Shown here piece after piece: positions 1 to 8,298 of a DNA stretch of 64,000 nucleotides. Source of the stretch: Roseiarcus sp036488815 (GTDB lineage Bacteria; Pseudomonadota; Alphaproteobacteria; Rhizobiales; Beijerinckiaceae); assembly GCA_036488815.1 (NCBI GenBank), contig DASXGX010000010.1, positions 29,627-93,626 on the forward strand, written 5' to 3'. The translations under genes and the position numbers were made by a program. The notes beneath the pieces are model-generated. The model was not told the origin of the DNA, ran no database searches, and saw only the letters and a list, made by a program, of their open reading frames with translations. How positions within the stretch are numbered: position 1 is the stretch's first letter; every line of letters starts with the position of its first letter.

Positions 1-90
1 CTCGCGAAAAAGGCGGCGATGCACGGCCGCACACACATCGCGTCGACTGTCGATTACGTGCGCAAGGGCCGCAAGAACAACTTCGATTGA
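1..90 (+). CDS. C-terminal tail of an unidentified protein (5' cut by window edge)
   Basis: The first 29 codons are open from the window edge and end in TGA at 88-90. The tail is basic (Lys, Arg, Asn-rich) and ends Asn-Asn-Phe-Asp. It lies 59 bases before a reductase gene in the same orientation, so it may be the previous member of the same catabolic operon. Too little is present to name a family. Reading frame and codon use fit a real gene end, but that is all the sequence supports. Confidence 0.5.
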   Translation, partial: LAKKAAMHGRTHIASTVDYVRKGRKNNFD

Positions 91-149
91 GTCGTTGCGA
101 CGGCCCGCCGCGAGCGGGTCGGGCGAGGCCCAAGTCGTGCGAGGTCGTC

Positions 150-1070
150 ATGTCTGGAAACGCGCGTTCGCAATTGCAGATCGGTTGGGTCGGCGTCGGC
201 CGGATGGGGCTGGCGATGGCCCATCGCTTGGCGGCAGCTGGCCTCGACTTGACCGCGTTCAATCGATCGCCGGAAAAGGCGCAGCCCCTGCGTGCGTACG
301 GCGCGAAGATCGCGGCGACTCTCGCGGACCTCGGGGCCTGTGACGTGATCTTCGTCATGGTCTCGACCGACGAGGCGGTCGAAGAGGTGGTCGCGGGCCC
401 ACGAGGGCTTCTCGCTCAGGCTCACGACCGGCTGCGGCTGGTGATCGATTGCTCGAGCATTTCGGTCGACATGTCCGCTGGGCTGCGCAAGGTCCTGGCG
501 AGGGCCGGCGTCGCGTTTCTCGCGGCGCCAGTCAGCGGGAATCCGCATGTGGTGGAGGCAGGGCAGGCGAGCTTCGTCGCATCGGGACCGAAGGCGTCGT
601 TCGACGAGATCGAGCCGTTGCTCCTGCTAATCGGCCACGCGGCCACCTATGTCGGAGAGGGCGAATTGGCCCGGATCGCCAAGATCTGCCACAACGTATG
701 GCTTGGGGCGCTGACCCAAGCGCTCGCGGAGGTGCTGGTGTTGGCGCAAAAGGCTGGCATGACCCGCACGGCCTTTCTCGACTTCATCAACCGGAGCGCC
801 CTCGGCTCCCCGTATACGCGGGTAAAGACCCCCCAGTGGCGCGCGCTCGATTTTTCCGCGACCTTCACCGCGCCGTTGATGCGCAAGGATATGGATCTCG
901 GACTCGCTCTCGCAGACAGGATGGACGCGCCGATGCCGCTGTCGACGCTCACGCGCGAGATCATTCTCAGCCAAATCAACCAGGGTTTCGTCGATGTCGA
1001 TTTTTCGACGCTGCTGCTGCTCCAGGCGCGCTCGGCCGGCCTGGAGATGAAGCCCGAAATCGAACGCTAA
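150..1070 (+). CDS. NAD(P)-dependent 3-hydroxyisobutyrate dehydrogenase-family reductase
   Basis: A 306-residue protein of the beta-hydroxyacid dehydrogenase family, which oxidises or reduces short hydroxy acids with NAD(P). The Rossmann motif GVGRMGLAMA lies near residue 12. The family's catalytic lysine is in ARIAKICHNVWLG, and a substrate-loop sequence GNPHVVEAGQ is present. Length is usual for the family (about 290-310). The frame is open to an earlier codon at 87, but the ATG at 150 has a GAGG ribosome site just upstream and puts the Rossmann motif at the normal distance, so it was chosen. It begins a run of same-strand sugar-acid genes; tartronate-semialdehyde or hydroxy-sugar-acid reduction is a reasonable guess. 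The substrate cannot be read from sequence. Confidence 0.85.
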   Translation: MSGNARSQLQIGWVGVGRMGLAMAHRLAAAGLDLTAFNRSPEKAQPLRAYGAKIAATLADLGACDVIFVMVSTDEAVEEVVAGPRGLLAQAHDRLRLVIDCSSISVDMSAGLRKVLARAGVAFLAAPVSGNPHVVEAGQASFVASGPKASFDEIEPLLLLIGHAATYVGEGELARIAKICHNVWLGALTQALAEVLVLAQKAGMTRTAFLDFINRSALGSPYTRVKTPQWRALDFSATFTAPLMRKDMDLGLALADRMDAPMPLSTLTREIILSQINQGFVDVDFSTLLLLQARSAGLEMKPEIER

Positions 1071-1106
1071 TCCCGCCGTCGCGTTGCGGGCTTGCGAGGG
1101 ATGCGC

Positions 1107-2134
1107 ATGCGGACAGAATCGAAGGCGCTGAGGGTCGCGGTGGTCGGCCTCGGCTGGTGGGGCAAGCAGATCATCGCGATCTCGCGAAGAGCAAAAGATT
1201 TCAGGTGGTCTGCGGCGTTGACCCTGCGCCGCCGGCGGGAACCGCGCAGCTGTTGGCCGATCTTGGGATCGCTCTCGAGTCCGACCTTCAGCGCGCGCTC
1301 GCACGCGCCGACGTCGAAGGCGTCATTCTCGCCACGCCGCATGCGCTGCACGAGGAGCAGTGCCTCGCCGTCTTGGCGCACGGCAAGGAGTTGTTCTGCG
1401 AGAAGCCGCTGACGATGACGGGGGCTGGCGCCGCCCGCGTCCTCGACGCCTGCGAACGGGCGGGGAAGGTTCTCGGCATTGGCCACGAGCGACGTTTTGA
1501 GCCCGGATTCGAGGAGCTGGGCCGCATCATCGCGAGCGGCGCGCTCGGCAAGCTCATAGCGCTCGAGGCCAATGTCAGCCACGACATCCTCGTCGCGCTC
1601 GGGGCGGATAACTGGCGCCACAACGCGTCCCACGCGCCAGCCGGCTTGATGACCGGCGTCGGCGTGCATCTGACCGACCTGTTTATCGCCTTCGCAGGGC
1701 CGATCGTAGAGGTCAACGCTCTGACGGCGTCGGTCGCGTCGGCGCCGAGCGTGATGGACTACACGACCGCGCGTCTGGCCTTCGCCTCCGGCGCGAGGGG
1801 AACGCTGACGACGATCTCGCGGACCCCGTTCTACGGCCGGTTCACCGTTTTCGGCGAAGCGGCCTGGGTCGAACTGGTCAGCGAAGGCAACGTCGACCAG
1901 GGCTTGCCTACCCGTCTCTTCCGCCGCGCCGCGACCGCACTGCCGCGCAAAGAGGCGGTTTTCGAGCCGCTCGACACGGTGACCTTGAACTTCGAAGCCT
2001 GGGCCGCAGCTGTAGCGGGCGAAACACCGTACCGCTTCACCCGTCAGCAGATCCAGAACAATGTCGAGGTGTTCGAGGCGATCGTGACCTCGGCCCGGGA
2101 GGCTGGAAGGACGGTCGCGATTTCCCAGGGTTGA
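1107..2134 (+). pseudogene. Gfo/Idh/MocA-family oxidoreductase with a one-base frameshift
   Basis: The N-terminus (ATG 1107, GAGGG six bases upstream) reads MRTESKALRVAVVGLGWWG, the Rossmann start of Gfo/Idh/MocA sugar dehydrogenases, but this frame soon loses similarity. From 1181 another frame carries the rest of the family: CGVDP, the dinucleotide-site EKPLTMT, GHERRFEPGFEELG and a normal C-terminus at 2134. Adding one G after 1178 (gcg-at to gcg-gat) joins the halves into about 342 residues with nothing else missing, so a single-base deletion explains it. It is either a recent pseudogene or an assembly error; the clean downstream frame shows little decay. Members oxidise sugars or inositols with NAD(P). 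Confidence 0.8.
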
Positions 2135-2373
2135 CGCCGGCCTCACGCGAGGGATGCGCACATGGACTGGGTTCGTGGACATTCAGCGCAGGTGGTCACT
2201 AGCCCCCGGCGGCTTGATCCCGCCACGGACGGTTGATACGCTTGAACTGACAATGGGTAGAAGACATTGCACCGGTGTGGTCGGTTTCCTCTCGCGAAAG
2301 AGAGGGGGATGTGATTCGGACCTGCGGCCAAATGGACGACGAATTTCGTCGCGGCCACAAAAGGGAGGATGAT

Positions 2374-3324
2374 ATGCATCATGCGGACGTCGTTCCGATC
2401 CGTTCGTATGCCGACGACGATCGCGGCGCACGGTTCGGCATCAGGTCGGGGTCCGTCACCGTGGGAAACCTGCTGCCGCACCGTCACGACTATTTCGAGA
2501 TCCTTTTCTTCGTCTCCGGCGGGGCGTCCCAGCGCATTTCCATCCGCGAATGCGAAGGCCGTAGCGGCAGCATCTTTTTCGTGGCGCCGATGACGCCGCA
2601 TCAAATGCGCTTCCGGCCCTCGGATTCGTGCTTCATCATTTATTTCGATCTCGCCTTTCTGCGCCCGGAGTTCGGCTCTAGCATCGAGATCGACGCGGAG
2701 CTGCTGTCGCGCGTGCCGGAGCTTGCGCCGTTCGCCTACCAGAAAGACATCGACTTCGTACTCAGCGACGGCGACGTCGGACTGCTCAAGTCGCTTTGCG
2801 ACCGCATGGTCGCCGAGCGGCAGGCCGCGCGGCTCTGCTCCTGGGAGGTCATCCGCTCTCAGCTCGTTCTGCTGCTCTGCGAGGTTGCGCAGCGCTACGA
2901 GCGAGAAATCGTCACGCTCATGCGCGAGCGACCGCCCGGCGGCGGCGCGGAGCGGCACGTCAAGGGCGTCATGAAGTTCATCGCTGGCAATCTCGATAAG
3001 AAGATCATGCTCACCGACGCCGCCGATAAAGTGGCGGTCTCCCCCAACTATCTCGCCACCTTGCTCAAGCGGGAGACCGGCAAGACCTTCGTGGAGCTGG
3101 TGACGGAAAAGCGCATCGACCGGGCCTGCGAACTCCTGACATTCACGGGCATGCGCGTATCGCAGATCAGCGACGCAGTGGGGTTCGTGGACTTCGACTA
3201 TTTTTGCCGGCGCTTCAAGCAGATCACCGGAGAGACGGCTTTGCAGTTTCGGGCGCGTAACGCGGTAGCGCGATCGGCCGCACGCGAGGGGCACGGCGCC
3301 GGGTCGATGTCGGCGGTGGCTTGA
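2374..3324 (+). CDS. AraC-family transcriptional regulator
   Basis: A 316-residue regulator. Residues of about 25-120 form a cupin-like sensor (HRHDYFEILFFVSGG, then FVAPMTPHQMRF). The last 100 residues hold two helix-turn-helix motifs typical of AraC: ITLTDAA-type helix 1 (here IMLTDAADKVAVSPNYLATL) and RVSQISDAVGFVDFDYFCRR, the second ending in the family's F-x-R-R-F-K pattern. The start at 2374 was preferred over in-frame upstream codons because AGGGAGG sits five bases before it. It lies between the broken oxidoreductase and the aldehyde dehydrogenase, so it probably activates the neighbouring catabolic and transport genes in response to the imported sugar. No inducer can be assigned. Confidence 0.88.
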   Translation: MHHADVVPIRSYADDDRGARFGIRSGSVTVGNLLPHRHDYFEILFFVSGGASQRISIRECEGRSGSIFFVAPMTPHQMRFRPSDSCFIIYFDLAFLRPEFGSSIEIDAELLSRVPELAPFAYQKDIDFVLSDGDVGLLKSLCDRMVAERQAARLCSWEVIRSQLVLLLCEVAQRYEREIVTLMRERPPGGGAERHVKGVMKFIAGNLDKKIMLTDAADKVAVSPNYLATLLKRETGKTFVELVTEKRIDRACELLTFTGMRVSQISDAVGFVDFDYFCRRFKQITGETALQFRARNAVARSAAREGHGAGSMSAVA

Positions 3325-3567
3325 TCGCGCCGCACGAAGTCGAAGCCCATCGCTGAAGATGCGAAGATAGTCCAGCCCTCGCGGAAGCGCGAGGCATGGC
3401 AGGGCCGCCCCGCAGCGCTATTCCTTGGCGCGGCGGCGATCTCTTCGCATCTGTGGGAAGGAGCCGGCGTCCGCCGAGGCGGAAAGTCGAGCGCAGCGCC
3501 ACGCTTTTCCCGCGTCGGCGACGGTGTCCGTTCCGCCGCCTCGGAATCCCATTAGCGCGAGGTTGCG

Positions 3568-5019
3568 ATGTCCATCGACGAAGTCCAACGTGTGAAGAAG
3601 CTTCTCTATGTCGGCGGCCAATGGCGCGCCGCGTCCGACGGCGATTGCTTCACCGTCGAAGATCCGGCAGACGAATCGCAGATCGCGACGGTGACGAGCG
3701 CGTCGCCGCAGGACGCCCTTGCCGCGGTCGACGCCGCACACCGCGCCGGGCCGGAGTGGGCCGCGCGGCCGCCGCGCGAACGGGGCGAAATCCTGCGACG
3801 CGCCTTCGAGTTGATGATCGAGCGCCGCGAGCGGCTGGCGCGACTCATCGTGGCGGAGAACGGCAAGGCGTTGTCCGAGGCGCGCGGCGAAGTGACCTAT
3901 GCAGCCGAGTTTCTTCGCTGGTATTCGGAGGAGGCCGTCAGGATCGACGGCGCGGTCTTTGCCGCTCCGAGCGGTGCCAATCGTATCCTGGTGGCGCGAC
4001 AACCGATCGGCGTTTCGCTCTTCGTCACGCCGTGGAACTTCCCCGCCGCGATGGTGACTCGCAAACTCGGCCCGGCGCTCGCCGCCGGCTGCACGATCGT
4101 GTTGAAGCCGGCGCCCGAGACGCCGCTGACCGCGCTTGCGATGGCGGAGTTGCTCGAGGAGGCCCGCGTTCCCGCGGGCGTCGTGAATGTCATCCCGACG
4201 CACCGCGCCGGCGAGACCGTTGGCGCGATGCTGCGCGACCCGCGCGTGCGCAAGCTCTCATTCACGGGGTCGACAGAAGTCGGGCGATTGCTTCTGGCGC
4301 AAGCGGCGGCAGGCGTCGTCAAATGCTCGATGGAGCTTGGCGGCAATGCGCCGTTTCTCGTCTTCGCTGACGCGGACCTCGACGCCGCGGTCACCGGCGC
4401 GATGGTGGCGAAGATGCGGAACGGCGGGGAGTCCTGCACAGCCGCGAACCGCTTCTACGTCGAGCGCCAGGTGGCGGACGCGTTCGCGCAGCGCTTCGCG
4501 GAGCAAATGCGCAAGACCAAGCTCGGGCCTGGGCTCGAAGAGGGTGTGCAACTCGGCCCGCTGGTGAATCGCAAGGCGCTCGACAAGGTCGTGGCCCTCG
4601 TTGACGACGCTGTCGCGCTGGGCGCAACGGCGCTCACGGGTGGGAAGGCGATCGATCGAAAGGGCTACTTCTATCCTCCGACGGTGCTCGCCAACGTCAG
4701 CAAGGACGCGCGCCTGCTCAAGGAGGAGATTTTCGGACCGGTGGCGCCCATCGCGAGCTTCGACAGCCTCGACGAGGCCATAGCGCTCGCCAACGACACG
4801 CCGTTCGGTCTGGCGTCCTTCGTCTACAGCGCCGACCTTGCTAAGGCGTTGCGGGTGGCGGAGCGCCTCGAGACGGGAATGGTGGGTATCAATCGCGGCG
4901 TTGTCTCTGACCCGGCAGCGCCGTTCGGGGGATGGAAACAAAGCGGCATCGGACGCGAGGGCGCTCACGACGGGCTTCTCGAATATCTCGAGACCAAATA
5001 CATCGCTGCGACTTGGTGA
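3568..5019 (+). CDS. NAD(P)-dependent aldehyde dehydrogenase, succinate-semialdehyde dehydrogenase-like
   Basis: A 483-residue protein of normal aldehyde-dehydrogenase length. It shows the cofactor-binding FTGSTEVGR motif, the general-base glutamate E256 in MELGGNAP, and the nucleophile C290 in GGESCTAANRF. Near the C-terminus PFGGWKQSGIGREG is the pattern seen in succinate and glycolaldehyde dehydrogenases of the GabD branch. All catalytic residues are present. It would oxidise an aldehyde to the acid. In this setting, before a transketolase and a sugar importer, the substrate is more likely a sugar-derived aldehyde such as glycolaldehyde or a semialdehyde than GABA-derived succinic semialdehyde. 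The start has only a moderate ribosome site (gcgaggttgcg). Confidence 0.88.
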   Translation: MSIDEVQRVKKLLYVGGQWRAASDGDCFTVEDPADESQIATVTSASPQDALAAVDAAHRAGPEWAARPPRERGEILRRAFELMIERRERLARLIVAENGKALSEARGEVTYAAEFLRWYSEEAVRIDGAVFAAPSGANRILVARQPIGVSLFVTPWNFPAAMVTRKLGPALAAGCTIVLKPAPETPLTALAMAELLEEARVPAGVVNVIPTHRAGETVGAMLRDPRVRKLSFTGSTEVGRLLLAQAAAGVVKCSMELGGNAPFLVFADADLDAAVTGAMVAKMRNGGESCTAANRFYVERQVADAFAQRFAEQMRKTKLGPGLEEGVQLGPLVNRKALDKVVALVDDAVALGATALTGGKAIDRKGYFYPPTVLANVSKDARLLKEEIFGPVAPIASFDSLDEAIALANDTPFGLASFVYSADLAKALRVAERLETGMVGINRGVVSDPAAPFGGWKQSGIGREGAHDGLLEYLETKYIAATW

Positions 5020-5351
5020 CCGAATGGCGCGAAGCGACGGCCGTGCGAGCACCTCAAAGGGCAGGGCGCATCGGGCAAAATGAAGCCCATGCCCGGTCGC
5101 CTCAACGTCCCCATCCGGTTCTCATCTCTGCGCCGGTCGGCGCGCCGAGCGCTGCGCGCGTCGGTCGTCGTCGACCGCGCAGATCGCGCCATCTCGATCA
5201 CCGAACAGACGCCCGCAGAAGGGTGGAGAAGAATATCCAGCAACACCGTAATTCGAGTTCTGCCGTCGCGATCCGTCTCCGCCTAATAACATGTCCAGAG
5301 CGATGCGGCCCTTTTTCGATAGCCGCGACTTCGGATCCAGGGGATTGTCAA
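5020..5351 (+). other. 332-base stretch without a recognisable gene
   Basis: Lies between the aldehyde dehydrogenase and the transketolase pair. Short frames exist in both directions, but their arginine-rich translations match no family and none has a convincing ribosome site. An AGGGGA ribosome site for the next gene is at its right end (5339-5344). No strong hairpin with a T-run was found. It may hold a promoter for the transketolase and transporter genes. Confidence 0.4.
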
Positions 5352-6161
5352 GTGGGGAAGTACCCGACGGAAAACATCGGCGATCTGCGCAGGCTGGCCG
5401 CTCGGATCCGTCTCAACGCCTTGCAAATGGTGGCGATCCAGGGATTCGGTTATCTCGGCCAGGCGCTTTCTGCAGGCGACATCTACGCAGCGCTGTTCGG
5501 CAGCGGCGCGCTGCGGCCGCGCCATGACCGCTTCATCGTGTCGCCGGGCCACTACATCGTCGTCCTTTACGCCGTCGCGGCCGAGCTTGGTCTGATCGAC
5601 CCGGCAGAATTGAGTTCCTATGGGCTGGATGGAGCCTTGCTGGAGGCGATCAGCACCGAGCGGACACCTTTCGTCGACCTCTCCTGCGGCTCGCTGGGCC
5701 AAGGCCTTTCCGGCGCGATCGGCTTCGCTCTCGCTTCGCGTTTCGCTCGCGACGACCGGCGCGTCTTCGCCTTCCTTAGCGACGGCGAGATGGAGGAGGG
5801 GCAGGTGTGGGAAGCGGCGATGTTCGCCGCCCATCACAAACTGTCGAACCTCGTCGCAGTCATCGACGTCAACAATTCCCAGGTCGACGGGACGGTCACG
5901 TCCGTGACGACGATTGAGCCCATTGCCGCGAAATGGCAGGCTTTTGGGTGGCGGACCGAAGAGGTCGACGGCCACGACGTCGGCGCCGTGCTGCGCGCCC
6001 TTAAGACACGCCAAGCCGACAAGCCGCTCGTGGTGATTGCGCACACCGACATCCTGGGTCGGCTGAAAAGCTTCCCGCCGACGGTCGACGGCCATTTCAT
6101 CAAACTCGACGCCTCCCTTCAGGAAGTCGTCATCAGGGAGCTCGAAAACTTCGATGCGTAA
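5352..6161 (+). CDS. Transketolase, N-terminal (thiamine diphosphate-binding) subunit
   Basis: A 269-residue protein corresponding to the N-terminal third of transketolase. Diagnostic segments are GHYIVVLYAVAAELG, GSLGQGLSGAIGFALA and SDGEMEEGQVWEAAMFA followed by DVNNSQVDG, the metal and diphosphate-binding part. The start is a GTG at 5352 behind AGGGGA; no ATG gives a sensible N-terminus. It overlaps the C-terminal subunit gene by 8 bases, which implies translational coupling and a stoichiometric complex. Split transketolases of this kind often sit in dedicated catabolic operons, moving a two-carbon unit from an unusual ketose or ketose-acid rather than serving the central pentose phosphate pathway. 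The donor here is unknown. Confidence 0.9.
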   Translation: MGKYPTENIGDLRRLAARIRLNALQMVAIQGFGYLGQALSAGDIYAALFGSGALRPRHDRFIVSPGHYIVVLYAVAAELGLIDPAELSSYGLDGALLEAISTERTPFVDLSCGSLGQGLSGAIGFALASRFARDDRRVFAFLSDGEMEEGQVWEAAMFAAHHKLSNLVAVIDVNNSQVDGTVTSVTTIEPIAAKWQAFGWRTEEVDGHDVGAVLRALKTRQADKPLVVIAHTDILGRLKSFPPTVDGHFIKLDASLQEVVIRELENFDA

Positions 6162-7155
6162 CCCGCCCTACGAGATCGTTCTCAAACCGTATGGCAAGGC
6201 GCTGGTCGACCTCGCGCTGCGGCGCGAGGACGTCATCTGCCTTGGCGCCGATCTCACGCGCCAGACCGAGACGGACCTCTTTCGCGATCAGATTCCCGAT
6301 CGCTTCATCAATGTGGGCATGGCCGAAGCTAACATGATCGGCATCGCCGGCGGCCTCGCACGGGCCGGCCACACCGTGTTCGTCAACAGCTTTGGCGTGT
6401 TCTGCACGCGCCGCTGCTACGACCAGATCGCGATGTCCATCGCCTATCCCAATCTGAACGTGAAGATCGTCGGGTTCATGCCCGGCGTCTCGAGTCCCGG
6501 CGGCCCTAGCCACCAGGCGATCGACGACATTGCGCTGATGCGCGCGTTGCCGAACTTCACGGTGGTCGACCTGACGGATGCGCGCGAGATTGCACAGGCC
6601 GTCGACGCCGTCGCCGACCATCCGGGCCCGGTCTATCTTCGTTTGAAGCGTGGCGAGATCCCGGTGATTTTCGATGACGACCATCACTTCTCGCTGCATG
6701 AGGCGAAGGTCCTTGTGGCGGGAACGGAGGTGTGCATCGTCGCTTCCGGCATGATGCTGCCCGCGGCGCTCGTCGCGGCGCAGGAGCTGAAACACCACGG
6801 CGTGAGCGCCGCCGTCGTCAGCGCGCCCGTGATCAAGCCTCTCGACCGGCGCACAATTCTGGACGCGGCCAAAGGCGCGCGGCTAGTCATCACCGCCGAG
6901 AACCACTCGATTGTCGGCGGTCTCGGATCGGCGGTGGCTGAGGCTCTGGCCGAGGCGGGCGTCGGCGTGCCAATGCGGCGCATTGGTCTGCGTGATGTAT
7001 TTGCCGAGTCGGGAAGTCGCGAGTTTCTGTTCGACAAATACGGCCTTGGCGTCCGCGACATTGTCCGCGCGGCGTGGAAGGAGGTCGGCGAGGGTCGTCC
7101 CGAACCGCAAGTCAAAGAAATCCAGACGGCGCCCGGGGCTTATGCTCCGGTTTGA
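6154..7155 (+). CDS. Transketolase, C-terminal (pyrimidine-binding) subunit
   Basis: A 333-residue partner of the preceding subunit. It carries the pyrimidine-binding domain (DLTRQTETDLF, then FINVGMAEANMIGIAGGLA, whose Glu activates the thiamine ring) and the C-terminal transketolase domain (ENHSIVGGLGSAVAEAL, GLRDVFAESG). The first codons overlap the upstream gene, so the two are made together. The length and domain order match the second half of a one-chain transketolase without its N-terminal third. With the 269-residue subunit it should form one active enzyme. Confidence 0.9.
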   Translation: MRNPPYEIVLKPYGKALVDLALRREDVICLGADLTRQTETDLFRDQIPDRFINVGMAEANMIGIAGGLARAGHTVFVNSFGVFCTRRCYDQIAMSIAYPNLNVKIVGFMPGVSSPGGPSHQAIDDIALMRALPNFTVVDLTDAREIAQAVDAVADHPGPVYLRLKRGEIPVIFDDDHHFSLHEAKVLVAGTEVCIVASGMMLPAALVAAQELKHHGVSAAVVSAPVIKPLDRRTILDAAKGARLVITAENHSIVGGLGSAVAEALAEAGVGVPMRRIGLRDVFAESGSREFLFDKYGLGVRDIVRAAWKEVGEGRPEPQVKEIQTAPGAYAPV

Positions 7156-7259
7156 GGCGGGGCCTCATGAGGGGGCGTCGCTCATAGAGAAACCGAGAAC
7201 GAATCTAGTGACGTGAATCCAGGTTGAAGCTGGACGATTGAAAAGTGGAGGGATCGGAG

Positions 7260-8216
7260 ATGGTGACGAGACGGAAGTTCATGCAGGCCGGGTTGTCGGT
7301 TGCGGCGGCGCTGGCCGGGCCGGCCGGCGTGAGGGCGCAACAGCGGTTGCGAGTCGCGTTCGCCAACTACAACGACGAATCGAGCTTCGGAACGGTTGTG
7401 CTGCGCGGCATGCAGGCCGCAGCGAAGCTGCGTCCCGATCTCGACGTCACCTTCTACGACAACAAGTCCGACGCGACGCAGGTCGTCGAGAACGCACGTT
7501 TGGTCGTGACCACCAAGCCGAACGTGTTCATCGAATACAGCACCACCACCGCCGCGGCCAATCCCCAGGTCGGTCGCATCATCAAGGCCGCCAATCTGCC
7601 GACGATCGCCGTTCAGGCGCCGGTGCCGGGGACGCCGCTGTTCGCCGTCGACAACCGGATGGCGGGATACGCGAGCGGCAAGGGCACGGCCGAGGCCGCG
7701 AAAAAGCGATGGCCTGGGATCACGCCCGAGGTGTTTCTGATCGGCATGCCGGAAGGCGGTCCGATGTGGCTCGAGCGCGTCGCCGCGGCGCGGCAGGGCA
7801 TCCTCGAAGTGTTCCCGGACGCGAAGCCATCCGAGGAATCCTCGAAGGACGACCCGGCGACCGCGAACGCGATCACGACCGCTTTTCTGACCCGCAACCC
7901 CGGCAAGAAGGTCGTGATCTTCGCGCATGTGGACGGGATGGGCATCGCGGCGCTTACTGCGGCGCGCAACGCGGGCCGCGAGGCCGACGTGCTGATCGGC
8001 TCGACCGGCGGCGAGTCGGTGGTCTTCACCGAGATCCGCAAGCCCAACTCATCCTACGTCGGAACCTTTTCCTTCTTCCCGGATCGCTGGGGCGAAGATC
8101 TCCTCGCGCTCGCGACCAAGCTCGCCAAGGGCGAGACCATTCCCGAGATGACGCGGCCGGCGCGGCAGTTGTTCGTCACCGCCGCGAACATCGATCAATA
8201 TTTCCCAGCCAACTGA
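7260..8216 (+). CDS. Sugar ABC transporter, periplasmic substrate-binding protein (RbsB-like fold)
   Basis: A 318-residue exported protein. The N-terminus VTRRKFMQAG followed by an Ala-rich stretch and VRAQQ looks like a Tat-type signal peptide with cleavage after the Ala near residue 25. The mature part has the periplasmic-binding-protein type 1 pattern (LRVAFANYNDESSFGTVVLRG, then IEYSTTTAAANPQVGRIIKAA). ATG 7260 follows GGAGGG by seven bases; a GTG at 7245 is possible but lies on the ribosome site. It is followed by the matching ATPase and permease genes, giving a complete CUT2-type importer. The binding-pocket residues do not tell the sugar. Confidence 0.85.
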   Translation: MVTRRKFMQAGLSVAAALAGPAGVRAQQRLRVAFANYNDESSFGTVVLRGMQAAAKLRPDLDVTFYDNKSDATQVVENARLVVTTKPNVFIEYSTTTAAANPQVGRIIKAANLPTIAVQAPVPGTPLFAVDNRMAGYASGKGTAEAAKKRWPGITPEVFLIGMPEGGPMWLERVAAARQGILEVFPDAKPSEESSKDDPATANAITTAFLTRNPGKKVVIFAHVDGMGIAALTAARNAGREADVLIGSTGGESVVFTEIRKPNSSYVGTFSFFPDRWGEDLLALATKLAKGETIPEMTRPARQLFVTAANIDQYFPAN

Positions 8217-8246
8217 ACGCGCGCGAAGGCGGCTCGTACAACAGAA

Positions 8247-8287
8247 GGCTGGCGCGGCTACGTCGAGCACGCAGCCGCGCCGAAGCC
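8247..8287 (+). terminator. Stem-loop between binding-protein and ATPase genes
   Basis: GGCGCGGCT (8251-8259) and AGCCGCGCC (8273-8281) form a perfect 9-pair stem with a 13-base loop. Flanking GGCT and AGCC can extend it past a two-base bulge. There is no T-run, so an mRNA-stabilising or attenuating hairpin is more likely than a full terminator. Its position, directly after the binding-protein gene of an ABC operon, is typical for raising binding-protein mRNA above that of the membrane genes. Confidence 0.5.
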
Positions 8288-8298
8288 AGGATCCCTCC

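Noticed and set aside
2154..2372. 72-codon frame before the AraC gene
   Set aside because: No family likeness; it overlaps the AraC leader and ends at its ribosome site.
5352..7155. Assignment of the transketolase operon to apiose or another named sugar
   Set aside because: The gene set is compatible with several rare-sugar routes and no substrate-specific kinase or isomerase is in the window.
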